A program made the position numbers and the translations under genes. A stretch of DNA of 50,337 nucleotides from Acidobacteriota bacterium (GTDB taxonomy: Bacteria > Actinomycetota > Acidimicrobiia > Acidimicrobiales > Palsa-688): assembly GCA_028876385.1 (NCBI GenBank), contig JAGWSF010000138.1, positions 1 to 50,337 of the forward strand. Reading direction: 5' to 3'. The notes beneath the pieces are model-generated. The model was not told where the DNA came from. It saw only the letters and a program-made list of their open reading frames with translations, and did not search any database. Shown here piece after piece: positions 36,378 to 44,323 of this stretch (positions within the stretch are counted from its first letter, which is position 1; each line of letters begins with the position of its first letter).

Positions 36378-36662
36378 ATGATCCGCATGTCTGTCTTCTA
36401 TCCCGCCAGCGAGGGTGCCACCTTCGACCACGACTACTACCGCGAGAAGCACATCCCGCTGTGCCAGAGCACCTGGGGCATCGATAACGCCGAGATCGAC
36501 AAGGGCGTCGACGGTCCCTACGTGGCGGCCGTCCACTTCCGCTTCGAGTCCCCCGAGGCCGTCCAGGAGGCCATGGGCAACCCCGGCACCGGGGCCATCC
36601 TCGCCGACGTGGCCAACTACACCAACATCCAACCGGTGATCCAGACCAGCGAGATCGTCTGA
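36378..36662 (+). CDS. EthD-family protein (dimeric alpha/beta barrel)
   Basis: 94 residues, the family's usual size. IRMSVFYPASEGATFDHDYYREKHIPLC is the N-terminal EthD block in which Tyr and His (YREKHIPL) are conserved, and the C-terminal NYTNIQPVIQTSEIV gives the last strand. EthD is needed with the P450 system that degrades fuel ethers; most family members have unknown roles in small-molecule oxidation. Monocistronic by position, between a divergent phosphoesterase and the lipase-like gene 47 bases downstream. Confidence 0.85.
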   Translation: MIRMSVFYPASEGATFDHDYYREKHIPLCQSTWGIDNAEIDKGVDGPYVAAVHFRFESPEAVQEAMGNPGTGAILADVANYTNIQPVIQTSEIV

Positions 36663-36709
36663 TCGTCGTCGCCGCCTGGCCGCCCGCCGTCTGAAGCGTC
36701 GGGCGCCCG

Positions 36710-37768
36710 GTGCCATGGAGAACTCTCCTCGCGCTCGCCGTCGTGGTCGCCGGGTCGGTGCTGGGCGGGTCCTGCGGGTCGGCCACGCCCCCGGCGGCGG
36801 CCGACCCGTGGGGTCCCTACGCGATCGGCGTCAGGTCGGTGGCCGTGGCCGGGTCGGTCGCCGAGGTCTGGTACCCGGCACCCCAGGCGGCGGAGCGCGC
36901 CGCCCGCCGGGCCGGGGCCACCCCCGACCGCTACGACATACGGGACTGGCTGCCGGCCCGCCTGGTCCGCCGGGTGACCCCCGGGGAGTTCTCGCTCACC
37001 ACCCGCGCCTTTCGCGACCTGCCGGTCGCCCCCGGGACCCATCCCCTCGTGCTGTTCGCCCACGGTCTCTACTCGTTCCCCGAGCAATCGACCGGACTGA
37101 CCACCTGGTTGGCGTCGTGGGGTTACGTGGTCGCCGCCCCGGACCTTCCGGTCCATGACCTGCGGGCCTACTTCAATTACACCGCCCGGGGGTTCCCACT
37201 TCCGAGCGGGCCCACCGACGAGCAGATCCTGAGCGCGGTCGTATCCACCCTGCGACAGCAGAGCCAGGCCGCCACCGGACCCCTGGCCGGCCGGGTCACC
37301 ACGGCGGCCATGGCGGTGATCGGCCACTCCCAGGGCGGGATAGACGCCATGGCCTTCGCCTCCACCCCCGGGGTGCGGACCTACGTCCCCTTGGCCGCCG
37401 GGTTCGCCGGCTCCCACCCGGCCCTGCCCGCAATACCTTCGCTGTGGATGGCCGCCGGCGACGACCACGACGTGGCGCCCGGCCTGGTGACGCGGGTATA
37501 CGCCACCGCCGTCGCGCCGAAGCGACTGGTCGTCTTGCCCCGATCGGGGCATCTGGCGTTCACCGACCTCTGCCTCATCAACCCGGACCATGGTGGCCTC
37601 GGGGCCATCGCCCCACTGGTGGAGTCCGCGGCGCCCCCCGGAGCCCCGTTCACCTCCTCGGCCCTCGACGGCTGCGGGACCGCCTTCACCCCGCCCGCCA
37701 CGTCACTGGCCCAGATAAGGTCGGCAATCCTGTCAGATCTTTCCCGCTGGCTGCCCGCCTCCGGCTGA
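36710..37768 (+). CDS. Secreted alpha/beta hydrolase (platelet-activating-factor acetylhydrolase/lipase-like)
   Basis: 352 residues. The N-terminus (RTLLALAVVVAGSVLGGSCGSA) is a signal sequence; Cys at about 22 might be lipidated, although GGSC is not a standard lipobox. PLVLFAHGLYSFPEQ gives the oxyanion hole, and GHSQGG with Ser207 is the nucleophile elbow. GDDHDVAPG probably carries the acid and PRSGHLAF the base. A late Cys pair may form a disulfide outside the cell. GTG 36710 is the likely start; the ATG 5 bases later belongs to another frame. Exported esterase or lipase of unknown substrate. Confidence 0.87.
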   Translation: MPWRTLLALAVVVAGSVLGGSCGSATPPAAADPWGPYAIGVRSVAVAGSVAEVWYPAPQAAERAARRAGATPDRYDIRDWLPARLVRRVTPGEFSLTTRAFRDLPVAPGTHPLVLFAHGLYSFPEQSTGLTTWLASWGYVVAAPDLPVHDLRAYFNYTARGFPLPSGPTDEQILSAVVSTLRQQSQAATGPLAGRVTTAAMAVIGHSQGGIDAMAFASTPGVRTYVPLAAGFAGSHPALPAIPSLWMAAGDDHDVAPGLVTRVYATAVAPKRLVVLPRSGHLAFTDLCLINPDHGGLGAIAPLVESAAPPGAPFTSSALDGCGTAFTPPATSLAQIRSAILSDLSRWLPASG

Positions 37769-37784
37769 GCGAGCGAACGACCGA

Positions 37785-39299
37785 CTAGCGGGCGAAGACG
37801 GCCACGAAGTCCCGCTGAGACCCGTTCAGGTACTGCGTGGGCGGAAAGGCCATCCACGGCGCTGCGTTATAGGCGTTGGCCGCCGATGCGGGCTGGCCGT
37901 AGCCGGCAGCGAACCCGGTGAGTATGGGCCACTGGCAGTTGACGTCGAGCTGCATGGCCTCCACGGCGCCGGCCCGGATGAGGGCGTCGGCGAGGTCGAG
38001 GGGATAGAGGGTGGGGCCGGCCACGTACAGGAGGTTGCCGAACCGATCGGTGCCGATACCGGATCGGCAGGTGTTGCCCACGCCTCCGATCACCGCGCCC
38101 CAGTCGGCGCCCGCACCGATGTTTGATGCCGGGGAACCGTGGTCCACCAGCAGCGTCAGGTTCTGCCGCACCGACGAGACCCCCTGCAGCGAAGTGAAGT
38201 CCCGGCCCCATTCACCGATGCGGGGCGTGCCGTTGGCGTCGATCACCAAAGAAGCGGCTCCGATCACCAAGCCGACGGGCATCTGCCCCTCGGAGTACCA
38301 GCCCCCGTGGGACTCGACCAAACGGAACCCGCCGTTGAACGCCGCGACCAGCCCGCTGCGGTCCCCGGCGGCCACCGCCGTCGAGTAGCGGAACGCTCCG
38401 GGAGGTTCTCCCCCTGCACCGGCGTACTGGCGGGCGTAGGTGCGCGCCGTGTCCATCCACACCACCGTCGCCGGCGGGATACCGAGCGAGGGACGGATGG
38501 TCGTGACATAGGCCGCCGTCGTCGAGCCGACGTCGCGGCTGAACGGGACCCACTGCCCCTCGCCGACGGGACCGCCGGGGCTGGGCGCCGCGAGAGGGGC
38601 GGGGGTGGTGGAGCCCTGGCAACCCCCCGGCTGGCCCGGCCGGTCTATGGCCACGACCGGTGTGGTGGTGGCCCCGGCGGCCGATCCCATGTAGGTCGCG
38701 TCCCCGAAGGAGAAGACGCCGCCGTCGCGGCCGGCCATCCAGTATCCCTGTCCGCTCGCCGTCGAGCTCATGCCCACGATCGGCTGGGTGAGACGGATCC
38801 CGCCGAGGGACCCGTGGAAGCCGGCGTCGCCGAAGGAGAACACCCCGCCGTCGGTGGCGACCATCCAGTAACCGTGCCCCGACGGCGTCGGCGCCATACC
38901 GACAATCGGCTGATCCAGACGGATCCCCCCGAGCGAACCGAAAAACGCCGCATCACCGAACGAGAACACCCCGCCGTCCGAGCCCACCTCCCAGAAGCCC
39001 TGGCCGTCGGCCGTCGAGCTCATGCACACCGTGGGGCGGTCGAGCGGGTTGAGGACCGGGGCGGTATCGCCGGCCACGCTGCCGTAGCCGAGGGCCTGAC
39101 CGTAGGTGGTGAGAAGCCAGTAGCCGGGCCCGGTGACCGGGCCTGACGGAGCCACCGCCGCCGCCACCCCCGGTGAAGCGGTGGCTGCGGCGACGGGCGG
39201 CAGGCCGACGCCGGGCAGCAGCACGGCCAGCAGGGCCGCCACCCCGGCGGCCGCCGTGGCACTCAAGGCGCGGGCCGCCCTCAGCACGGCGGGGCGCAC
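37785..39299 (-). CDS. Secreted protein with FGDA-type beta repeats and C-terminal phosphodiester-glycosidase (NAGPA) domain
   Basis: 504 residues. Signal peptide about 1-39 (hydrophobic AALLAVLLPGVGLPP, cleavage near AAA). Residues about 59-218 hold four repeats of roughly 38-42 residues, the best three reading Y/F-W-x-V-x-x-DGGVFSFGDA, then F-x-GS-x-GG and PIVGM. Repeats of this kind are characteristic of secreted acidimicrobial proteins and probably form a beta-propeller-like binding module. From about 245 comes an NAGPA-like domain (AAFNGGFRLVESHGGWYSEGQ, RSGIGTDRFGNLLYVAG, AVEAMQLDVNCQWP). The first repeat is degenerate. GTG 39299 lies inside the end of the upstream lipoprotein gene, so the two are co-translated. 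Confidence 0.85.
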   Translation of the reverse strand: MRPAVLRAARALSATAAAGVAALLAVLLPGVGLPPVAAATASPGVAAAVAPSGPVTGPGYWLLTTYGQALGYGSVAGDTAPVLNPLDRPTVCMSSTADGQGFWEVGSDGGVFSFGDAAFFGSLGGIRLDQPIVGMAPTPSGHGYWMVATDGGVFSFGDAGFHGSLGGIRLTQPIVGMSSTASGQGYWMAGRDGGVFSFGDATYMGSAAGATTTPVVAIDRPGQPGGCQGSTTPAPLAAPSPGGPVGEGQWVPFSRDVGSTTAAYVTTIRPSLGIPPATVVWMDTARTYARQYAGAGGEPPGAFRYSTAVAAGDRSGLVAAFNGGFRLVESHGGWYSEGQMPVGLVIGAASLVIDANGTPRIGEWGRDFTSLQGVSSVRQNLTLLVDHGSPASNIGAGADWGAVIGGVGNTCRSGIGTDRFGNLLYVAGPTLYPLDLADALIRAGAVEAMQLDVNCQWPILTGFAAGYGQPASAANAYNAAPWMAFPPTQYLNGSQRDFVAVFAR

Positions 39300-39592
39300 G
39301 TCGGGTAACCCCCGCTGGTGGTGGGGACGTAGCTGGACGCCCGGGTGGCGGGCGGGGCGTAGGTCGCCGGCGGCGGGGCGGTGGTGGCCGGGGCCGCGGT
39401 GGTGGGAGGCACCGTCGTGGGGGGGACGGTGGTGGTCGTCGTGGTGGCCACCACGACTGTCGTCGCCGGCGCGGCCGGGACCGTCGTGGCGGCGGTCGTG
39501 GTGGTCGACGCGGGCGTGCTGACGGTGCTGGCGCAGGCCGGAACAAGCAGCATCAGGGGTGAGATCAAACCGACCAGCGTTCGCCGCCTCAT
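39281..39592 (-). CDS. Small Thr/Pro-rich lipoprotein
   Basis: 103 residues. RRRTLVGLISPLMLLVPACAS is a lipoprotein-type signal with Cys20 as likely lipidation site. The rest is a low-complexity Thr/Ala/Pro/Val linker (about 22-80) ending in YPTCAPPC, whose two Cys could pair. Probably a surface-anchored spacer; no catalytic domain. ATG 39592 follows TAACGT by 7 bases. Its last 18 bases overlap the start of the NAGPA-repeat protein, implying joint expression. The strong codon periodicity of the Thr run (ACC/ACG) opens long spurious frames on the other strand. Confidence 0.8.
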   Translation of the reverse strand: MRRRTLVGLISPLMLLVPACASTVSTPASTTTTAATTVPAAPATTVVVATTTTTTVPPTTVPPTTAAPATTAPPPATYAPPATRASSYVPTTSGGYPTCAPPC

Positions 39593-39599
39593 CCCCGTG

Positions 39600-39605
39600 A
39601 CGTTA
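39600..39605 (-). promoter_or_regulatory. -10 element TAACGT for leaderless lipoprotein gene
   Basis: TAACGT on the minus strand, then 7 bases, then ATG 39592. Confidence 0.5.
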
Positions 39606-39683
39606 CCAGTGGGGGCCCCAGGGGCTCGTGAGCGTGGGCCGCCGAGTCGGCCCGGCCCACCCGGCCACAACGACGTGACCGGG

Positions 39684-40952
39684 TCAGCCGCCCGGCGGCG
39701 TCGCCGCCCCGGTGGGTGCCAGTGCCGCCCGCCGGGCGGCCGCCCCGGCGGGATCGGCGAACAAGGCCACGAAGTCCTTGGAGGACGGTTCGAAGTACTT
39801 GCTGGTCGACGACACCATGGCGGGCACCAGCTTCACGGCGTTCTGCGGTCCCGCCGGCCGCCCCGCGGCGGGTAGGAAGTAGAAGTAGTCGACCCAGTCG
39901 GTGTTGATGTCGAGCTCCATGGCCCGCTCGGCCCCTGCCCGAGCCAGCGCCAAGGCCAGCGTCTGGATGGACAGCTGGTCGCCGGCGGCGTAGACCAGGG
40001 CGCCGTCGGCGGTGACACCGATACCGGAGCGCCACACGTACACCTGGTTGCCGAGGGTGGCCCCCCACCGCTGGAAGTGGTCCTGGGCCAGGCCGGGCAC
40101 CGGCCGGCCGCCGTCGACGATCAGCGGCAGGTTCTGGCGGATGCTGACGATGTCGGGGGTGAAGGTCACATCGCGCCCCCACTGGCCGACGGTCACCCGC
40201 CCGTCGCGGTAGAAGACGAGGGACCCGTATCCGGTCACGATGGGCGCCGCGGTGCGACCCCGGCTGTAGTAGCCGCTCTCCACCGCGTCCTGCAGCCGGA
40301 AGCCGGAGTTGAACGCAGCGACGAGCGGCCCCTCGGAGCTCGTCAGCGGGGCGGCGGGTGCCCATCCCCCTCCGCCGGGCACCTGATAGCCGGCGAACAG
40401 CTCCCCCCTGAGCAGGGTCGTGTCCATCCACGCCAGGCTGGCGACGACTCCGGTGTGGACCGGGTCGGGACGGATGAAGGTGACGTACTGGGCGGGGGCG
40501 CCGCTGACGGGGACCCCTACCGGCTTCCACTCACCCTCCCCCGCCACCGCAGGAACGGCGATCAGGGGCGCCAGGGCGGCGGGCGGGGGCAGGCCCGCAC
40601 CCGATCGGAACGGCCCGGACGCTCTCACGTCGGGAAGGTGGGTCCGGGCCGGGAGTCCCCCCGGGGGCGGCGCCCGGTGGCTGTAGAACTCCCGCTCGGC
40701 GAAAGCGACCAGCCCGCTACCTCCGTGACTGCGCACCCACTCCACAGATTTAGCACCGAGACTGTCAGTACCGGGGGCAGCGAGGGCCCGCCCGTAGGAA
40801 ACGGCGGCTACGACCAGCAGGGCGGCCAGAGCGACCGAGACGCCCCGCCGCCAACGCCGCCGCAACCAACGCGAGCGACGGGCGGGCACGTCGGGACCGG
40901 CCGGTCCGGGTCGGGCGGCCACCGGTCCAGTCCGCCGACGCAAGCCCCCCAT
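39684..40952 (-). CDS. Membrane-anchored phosphodiester-glycosidase (NAGPA)-domain protein
   Basis: 422 residues. An Arg-rich cytoplasmic start (about 1-36) is followed by one membrane helix (about 37-58), then an extracellular region. The NAGPA-type domain covers about 150-405 (LAWMDTTLLRGELFAGY, VAAFNSGFRLQDAVESGYYSRG, WRSGIGVTADGALVYAAGDQL, AMELDINTDW, SKDFVALFADP). The order of blocks is the same as in the neighbour at 37785, so both probably arose by duplication. In other proteins the domain removes a sugar from a phosphodiester or acts on cell-wall polymers; the substrate here is unknown. TAGAGT lies 9 bases before ATG 40952. Confidence 0.85.
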   Translation of the reverse strand: MGGLRRRTGPVAARPGPAGPDVPARRSRWLRRRWRRGVSVALAALLVVAAVSYGRALAAPGTDSLGAKSVEWVRSHGGSGLVAFAEREFYSHRAPPPGGLPARTHLPDVRASGPFRSGAGLPPPAALAPLIAVPAVAGEGEWKPVGVPVSGAPAQYVTFIRPDPVHTGVVASLAWMDTTLLRGELFAGYQVPGGGGWAPAAPLTSSEGPLVAAFNSGFRLQDAVESGYYSRGRTAAPIVTGYGSLVFYRDGRVTVGQWGRDVTFTPDIVSIRQNLPLIVDGGRPVPGLAQDHFQRWGATLGNQVYVWRSGIGVTADGALVYAAGDQLSIQTLALALARAGAERAMELDINTDWVDYFYFLPAAGRPAGPQNAVKLVPAMVSSTSKYFEPSSKDFVALFADPAGAAARRAALAPTGAATPPGG

Positions 40953-41018
40953 GGCGGGGCGACTCTAGAAGAACCGGCGACTCCCCGTAGAGCACCGGCG
41001 CCCGGCGTCGCGCCGAGC

Positions 41019-41075
41019 GGCGGTCGGCGGTCGGCGGTCGGCGGTCAGCGTCGGGCCGAGCGGCGGTCGGCGGTC
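41019..41075. repeat. GGCGGTC heptamer repeats within a 21-base direct duplication
   Basis: Four tandem GGCGGTC units at 41019-41046 and two more at 41062-41075. A 21-base stretch at 41012-41032 recurs exactly at 41055-41075. It lies in the 147-base intergenic region between the divergent membrane-anchored NAGPA gene and the DDN-type gene. Confidence 0.8.
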
Positions 41076-41086
41076 CCTCCGACCGT

Positions 41087-41092
41087 TAGCAT
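41087..41092 (+). promoter_or_regulatory. -10 element TAGCAT for leaderless DDN-type gene
   Basis: TAGCAT, then 7 bases, then ATG 41100. No Shine-Dalgarno. Confidence 0.55.
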
Positions 41093-41099
41093 CGCCGTT

Positions 41100-41546
41100 A
41101 TGCCGATCGAAGGTGAATACGAGCCGAGCAGTCTGGACTGGGTCCGCGAGCAGGTGGAGGCCTACGAGAGGTCCGGCGGCAAAGAGGCCAACACCCTGCG
41201 CGACACCGGCCTTCCGGTCATCATCGTCACGACACGGGGCGCCCGCAGCGGCAAGGTCCGCAAATTGGCCCTGATGAGGGTCGAGCACGAGGGCGAGTAC
41301 GCCCTGGTCGCCTCCAAAGGGGGCGCGCCCGAGCACCCGGACTGGTACCGCAACATGAAGGCCGACCCCCACGTCATGATCCAGGACGGCCCGGCCCCCT
41401 TCGACGCGGTGGCCGAGGAGGTCAGCGGCGAGGAGAAGGCCGCCTGGTGGGAACGGGCGGTGGCCGCCTATCCCCCCTACGCCGACTACCAGAAGGCCAC
41501 GGAGCGCCCCATCCCGGTGCTGGTGGCCCGCCGCGTCGAGGGGTGA
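41100..41546 (+). CDS. Deazaflavin (F420)-dependent nitroreductase, DDN family
   Basis: 148 residues, the usual DDN/FDR-A size. LPVIIVTTRGARSGKVRKLALMRVEHEGEYALVASKGGAPEHPDWYRNMKADP is the F420-binding core of this split-barrel family, with G-A-R-S-G-K contacting the cofactor phosphate and H-P-x-W-Y-x-N in place. YPPYADYQKATERPIPVLVARR closes the domain. The family reduces quinones or nitro compounds with F420H2 (Mycobacterium Ddn activates pretomanid). No membrane segment. Followed after 48 bases by an LLM-class gene, which may share the cofactor. Confidence 0.92.
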   Translation: MPIEGEYEPSSLDWVREQVEAYERSGGKEANTLRDTGLPVIIVTTRGARSGKVRKLALMRVEHEGEYALVASKGGAPEHPDWYRNMKADPHVMIQDGPAPFDAVAEEVSGEEKAAWWERAVAAYPPYADYQKATERPIPVLVARRVEG

Positions 41547-41594
41547 GCGGCCTGCTGTAGCTTGACCGACCTAGAACAAGGGGAGGAGAAGTCG

Positions 41595-42704
41595 ATGCGA
41601 TTCGGCCTGTTCGTGATGCCCGAGCCGTTCCCGTGGTCCAACTGGACCCTTTCGTACGATCTGAAACTCGAGGAGATCGCTCTGGCCGACCGCCTGGGCT
41701 ACGACGAGGTCTGGGTCGGCGAGCACCACACCGGGGCCTACGAGAACATCCCGGCCCCCGACATCTTCCTGGCCAAGGCCTCGGCCGTGTCACATCGCAT
41801 CGCCCTCGGGACGGGGACCATCAACCTGCCCTACCACGACCCTTTCCTCGTGGCCGAGCGACTGGCCTTCCTGGACCATTTGACCCACGGCCGGCTCATC
41901 TACGGGTTCGGCGGAGGCGGCCTGGTGAGCGACAAGCGGTTCTTCCAGTTGGACCCCGCCGAAGGCGGTCCGCGGCTCATCGAGGCCCTCGACATCATCG
42001 AGGCCCTGTATTCGACCACCGACTACGTGAACTTCGACGGGAAGTTCTGGACCGTCGACCACAAGCGCGTCCAGGTCCGGCCCTACCACCCGCGTCCACA
42101 GTTCGCCGTGGCGGGGATGTCCGGGGTGCACAACTTCGCTCTTTGCGGCAGCCGGGGTTATGCCGCCCTCAGCATCTATTTCACCCCCGTCAGCGTCGAG
42201 GCCAACCCGGGCATGCCCGACCTGAGAGCCCAGGGGGCGGCCCTGGCCAAAGCCGCCGAGGAGGCCGGTCGGGACCCGGCCCAGGCCCGAGCCGACTGGC
42301 GGATCTGCCGGGAGGTGTACGTGTCGGATTCCAAGAATGCGGCCATGAACGAGATACGCGAGAGCCTCCGCCAGTCCTACGACTACCTCTTCAAGGTCGG
42401 CTTGGCCCCCCTGATGAAGCGCGACGCCACCATGCCCGACGCCGAGGTCACCTTCGACTGGATGGTCGAGAACATCCCGTGGATCATCGGCTCACCGTCG
42501 GAGTGCGTGGCTCAGATCCAGGACCTGCACGAGGCCGTCGGGGGCTTCGGGACGCTCCTGTTCAACTCCCGGGAATGGGTGACCACCGATCGCTGGAACC
42601 GCTCGCTCGAGCTGTTCGCCCGCTACGTGACCCCTCACCTGCGGGTCCGTGACGACCAGCGTTTCCGGACCGAGCTGGCCGACGACGCCCTGGGCGGGGG
42701 CTGA
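41595..42704 (+). CDS. LLM-class (bacterial luciferase-like) flavin- or F420-dependent oxidoreductase
   Basis: 369 residues, a TIM barrel. RFGLFVMPEPFP begins the first strand, YDEVWVGEHHTG the second with the His-His pair typical of luciferase-type monooxygenases, and IALGTGTINLPYHDPFLVAERLAFLDHLTHGRLIYGFG is the hallmark central block. It oxidises or reduces small organic substrates with FMN or F420; the length and EHH pattern resemble alkanal monooxygenase-like members. ATG 41595 has a GGGGAGGAG site 6 bases upstream. An in-frame start 33 bases earlier lacks such a site. Confidence 0.93.
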   Translation: MRFGLFVMPEPFPWSNWTLSYDLKLEEIALADRLGYDEVWVGEHHTGAYENIPAPDIFLAKASAVSHRIALGTGTINLPYHDPFLVAERLAFLDHLTHGRLIYGFGGGGLVSDKRFFQLDPAEGGPRLIEALDIIEALYSTTDYVNFDGKFWTVDHKRVQVRPYHPRPQFAVAGMSGVHNFALCGSRGYAALSIYFTPVSVEANPGMPDLRAQGAALAKAAEEAGRDPAQARADWRICREVYVSDSKNAAMNEIRESLRQSYDYLFKVGLAPLMKRDATMPDAEVTFDWMVENIPWIIGSPSECVAQIQDLHEAVGGFGTLLFNSREWVTTDRWNRSLELFARYVTPHLRVRDDQRFRTELADDALGGG

Positions 42705-42762
42705 GGCCCACCCCGGCCCGACCCGGAGCCGACCCGGTGCCGCCTCCCGGTCCGCCTCATCG

Positions 42763-42768
42763 TAGGCT
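42763..42768 (+). promoter_or_regulatory. -10 element TAGGCT for leaderless MFS gene
   Basis: TAGGCT, then 7 bases, then GTG 42776. Confidence 0.55.
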
Positions 42769-42775
42769 GAACCCG

Positions 42776-44323
42776 GTGGCGTCAGCCCTCCCTCCGACTG
42801 GCGGCCGAGCCCGCCCGGCCAAGCCGGTGTACCGCGCCGCCCGGCGGGTGGCGTCCTACGGCAAACGTCGCCTGACGGTACGCCTCGGGGGCCCCGAGCG
42901 CACCATGGTGGTGGTCGTGCTGGCCGCCGTGCTGGCCATGGCCAGCGCCGACACCGCCACCGTCGGGGCGTCGGCCAGCAACCTGCGGGCCGATCTCCAC
43001 ATCAGCAACGCCGACGTCGGCCTCCTCGTCGCCGTCACCTCCCTGGTCGGGGCCCTCGGCGCGGTCCCCTACGGGCTGCTGGCCGACCGGGTGAAGCGGA
43101 CCTGGACCCTGACGCTGTCGGTGACGTTCTGGGGGGTGGCCATGATCGGCAGCGCCACCGCCGCGTCGTTCGGCGACCTGCTGCTCTGGCGCATGGCCCT
43201 GGGCCTGGTCACCGCCGCGGCCGGGCCGCCGGTGGCGTCCCTGGTGGGCGACTACTTCCCGAGCACCGAACGGGGGGTCATATACAGCTACATCCTCTCG
43301 GGGGAGCTGCTCGGGGCCGGGATCGGCTTCACCGTCACCGGCGACATATCGGCGCTGTCGTGGCGGGCCGCCTTCGTCATCCTGGGCCTGGCGGCCTTCC
43401 CGCTGGCCGTGGTCCTGGCCCGCCTGCACGAGCCCGAACGTGGGGGGGCCAACCCCATAGTGGCGGTCACCTCCTACGGCGACGCCTCTTACGGCGACGA
43501 GGTGGCCACCTACGCCGCTCCGCCGCCGCCGCCCCCGGCGTCCGAGCCGGCCGAGAGCCCGGGGACCGACGCCCAGCGACTGGCCGCCGAAGCCGGTATA
43601 CGCCCCGACGACGCGGTGGTTCGGGAGGCCGCTCGGTACCGACGTATGGGGCTGGTGGCCTCCATCCGGTTCGTGCTGTCGGTCCGGACCAATGTGGCCC
43701 TGATCCTCTCGAGCGCCTTCGGCTACTACTTCCTGGCCGGGGTGCAGACCTTCGGGGTGGAGTTCGTCCGTGACCGCTACCACGTGGGGGTGGCGCTGGC
43801 CAACCTGCTCATGATCGCCATCGGCGCCGGAGCGGTAGTGGGGGTGGTGGCCGCCGGACCGGTGAGCGACGCCCTGCTCCACCGGGGCCGCATCAAGGCC
43901 CGGGTGCAGGTCCCGGCGGTGGCCGCCACGCTGACCGTGGTGCTGTTCGTGCCGGCTCTGCTCACGACCAGCGTGCTCACCGCCCTGCCTTACGTCATCC
44001 TGGCCGCCACCGCCCTGTCGGCCCAGAACCCCCCGATCGACGCCGCCCGCCTCGACATCATGCCGTTCCAGCTGTGGGGACGAGCCGAGGGGGTCCGGAC
44101 CCTGCTTAGGACCCTCGCCCAGTCCCTGGCCCCCCTGCTGTTCGGCTCCCTGTCCGATGTCATCGGTCTGCGCAACACGTTCATGGTGATGCTGCTGCCC
44201 CTCGCCGCGGCCGCCTGGTTCCTGTTCCGCGCCTCACACTCGTACCCTGCCGACGTGGCCACCGCGGTCGCCGCCGCCGAGGTCATCCCCCCGCCCGAGA
44301 CCCGCCCGTCGCGGCGCCGCTGA
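42776..44323 (+). CDS. MFS transporter with Pro-rich cytoplasmic loop
   Basis: 515 residues with 12 predicted membrane helices. ADTATVGASASNLRADLHISNADVGLLVAVTSLVGALGAVPYGLLADRVKR covers TM1-TM2 with the motif A loop; the second half repeats the pattern (GVAAGPVSDALLHRGR). The central loop between TM6 and TM7 (about 225-300) is unusually long and holds SYGDASYGDE, a poly-Pro run and an Asp/Ala-rich stretch. Close to the Spinster-like/organic anion MFS group in appearance; substrate unknown. Its last 90 bases overlap the convergent glycosyltransferase gene. Confidence 0.88.
   Translation: MASALPPTGGRARPAKPVYRAARRVASYGKRRLTVRLGGPERTMVVVVLAAVLAMASADTATVGASASNLRADLHISNADVGLLVAVTSLVGALGAVPYGLLADRVKRTWTLTLSVTFWGVAMIGSATAASFGDLLLWRMALGLVTAAAGPPVASLVGDYFPSTERGVIYSYILSGELLGAGIGFTVTGDISALSWRAAFVILGLAAFPLAVVLARLHEPERGGANPIVAVTSYGDASYGDEVATYAAPPPPPPASEPAESPGTDAQRLAAEAGIRPDDAVVREAARYRRMGLVASIRFVLSVRTNVALILSSAFGYYFLAGVQTFGVEFVRDRYHVGVALANLLMIAIGAGAVVGVVAAGPVSDALLHRGRIKARVQVPAVAATLTVVLFVPALLTTSVLTALPYVILAATALSAQNPPIDAARLDIMPFQLWGRAEGVRTLLRTLAQSLAPLLFGSLSDVIGLRNTFMVMLLPLAAAAWFLFRASHSYPADVATAVAAAEVIPPPETRPSRRR

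Noticed and set aside
34713..36716. Phosphoesterase start at 36716
   Set aside because: The extra N-terminal residues would be Arg/Gly-rich and run antisense through the EthD-like gene, while ATG 36251 directly starts a signal peptide.
39133..39875. Long plus-strand frames opposite the lipoprotein and NAGPA genes
   Set aside because: They are produced by the Thr-rich codon run and high GC on the real strand, have no recognisable domain, and read as Val/Gly/Arg low complexity.
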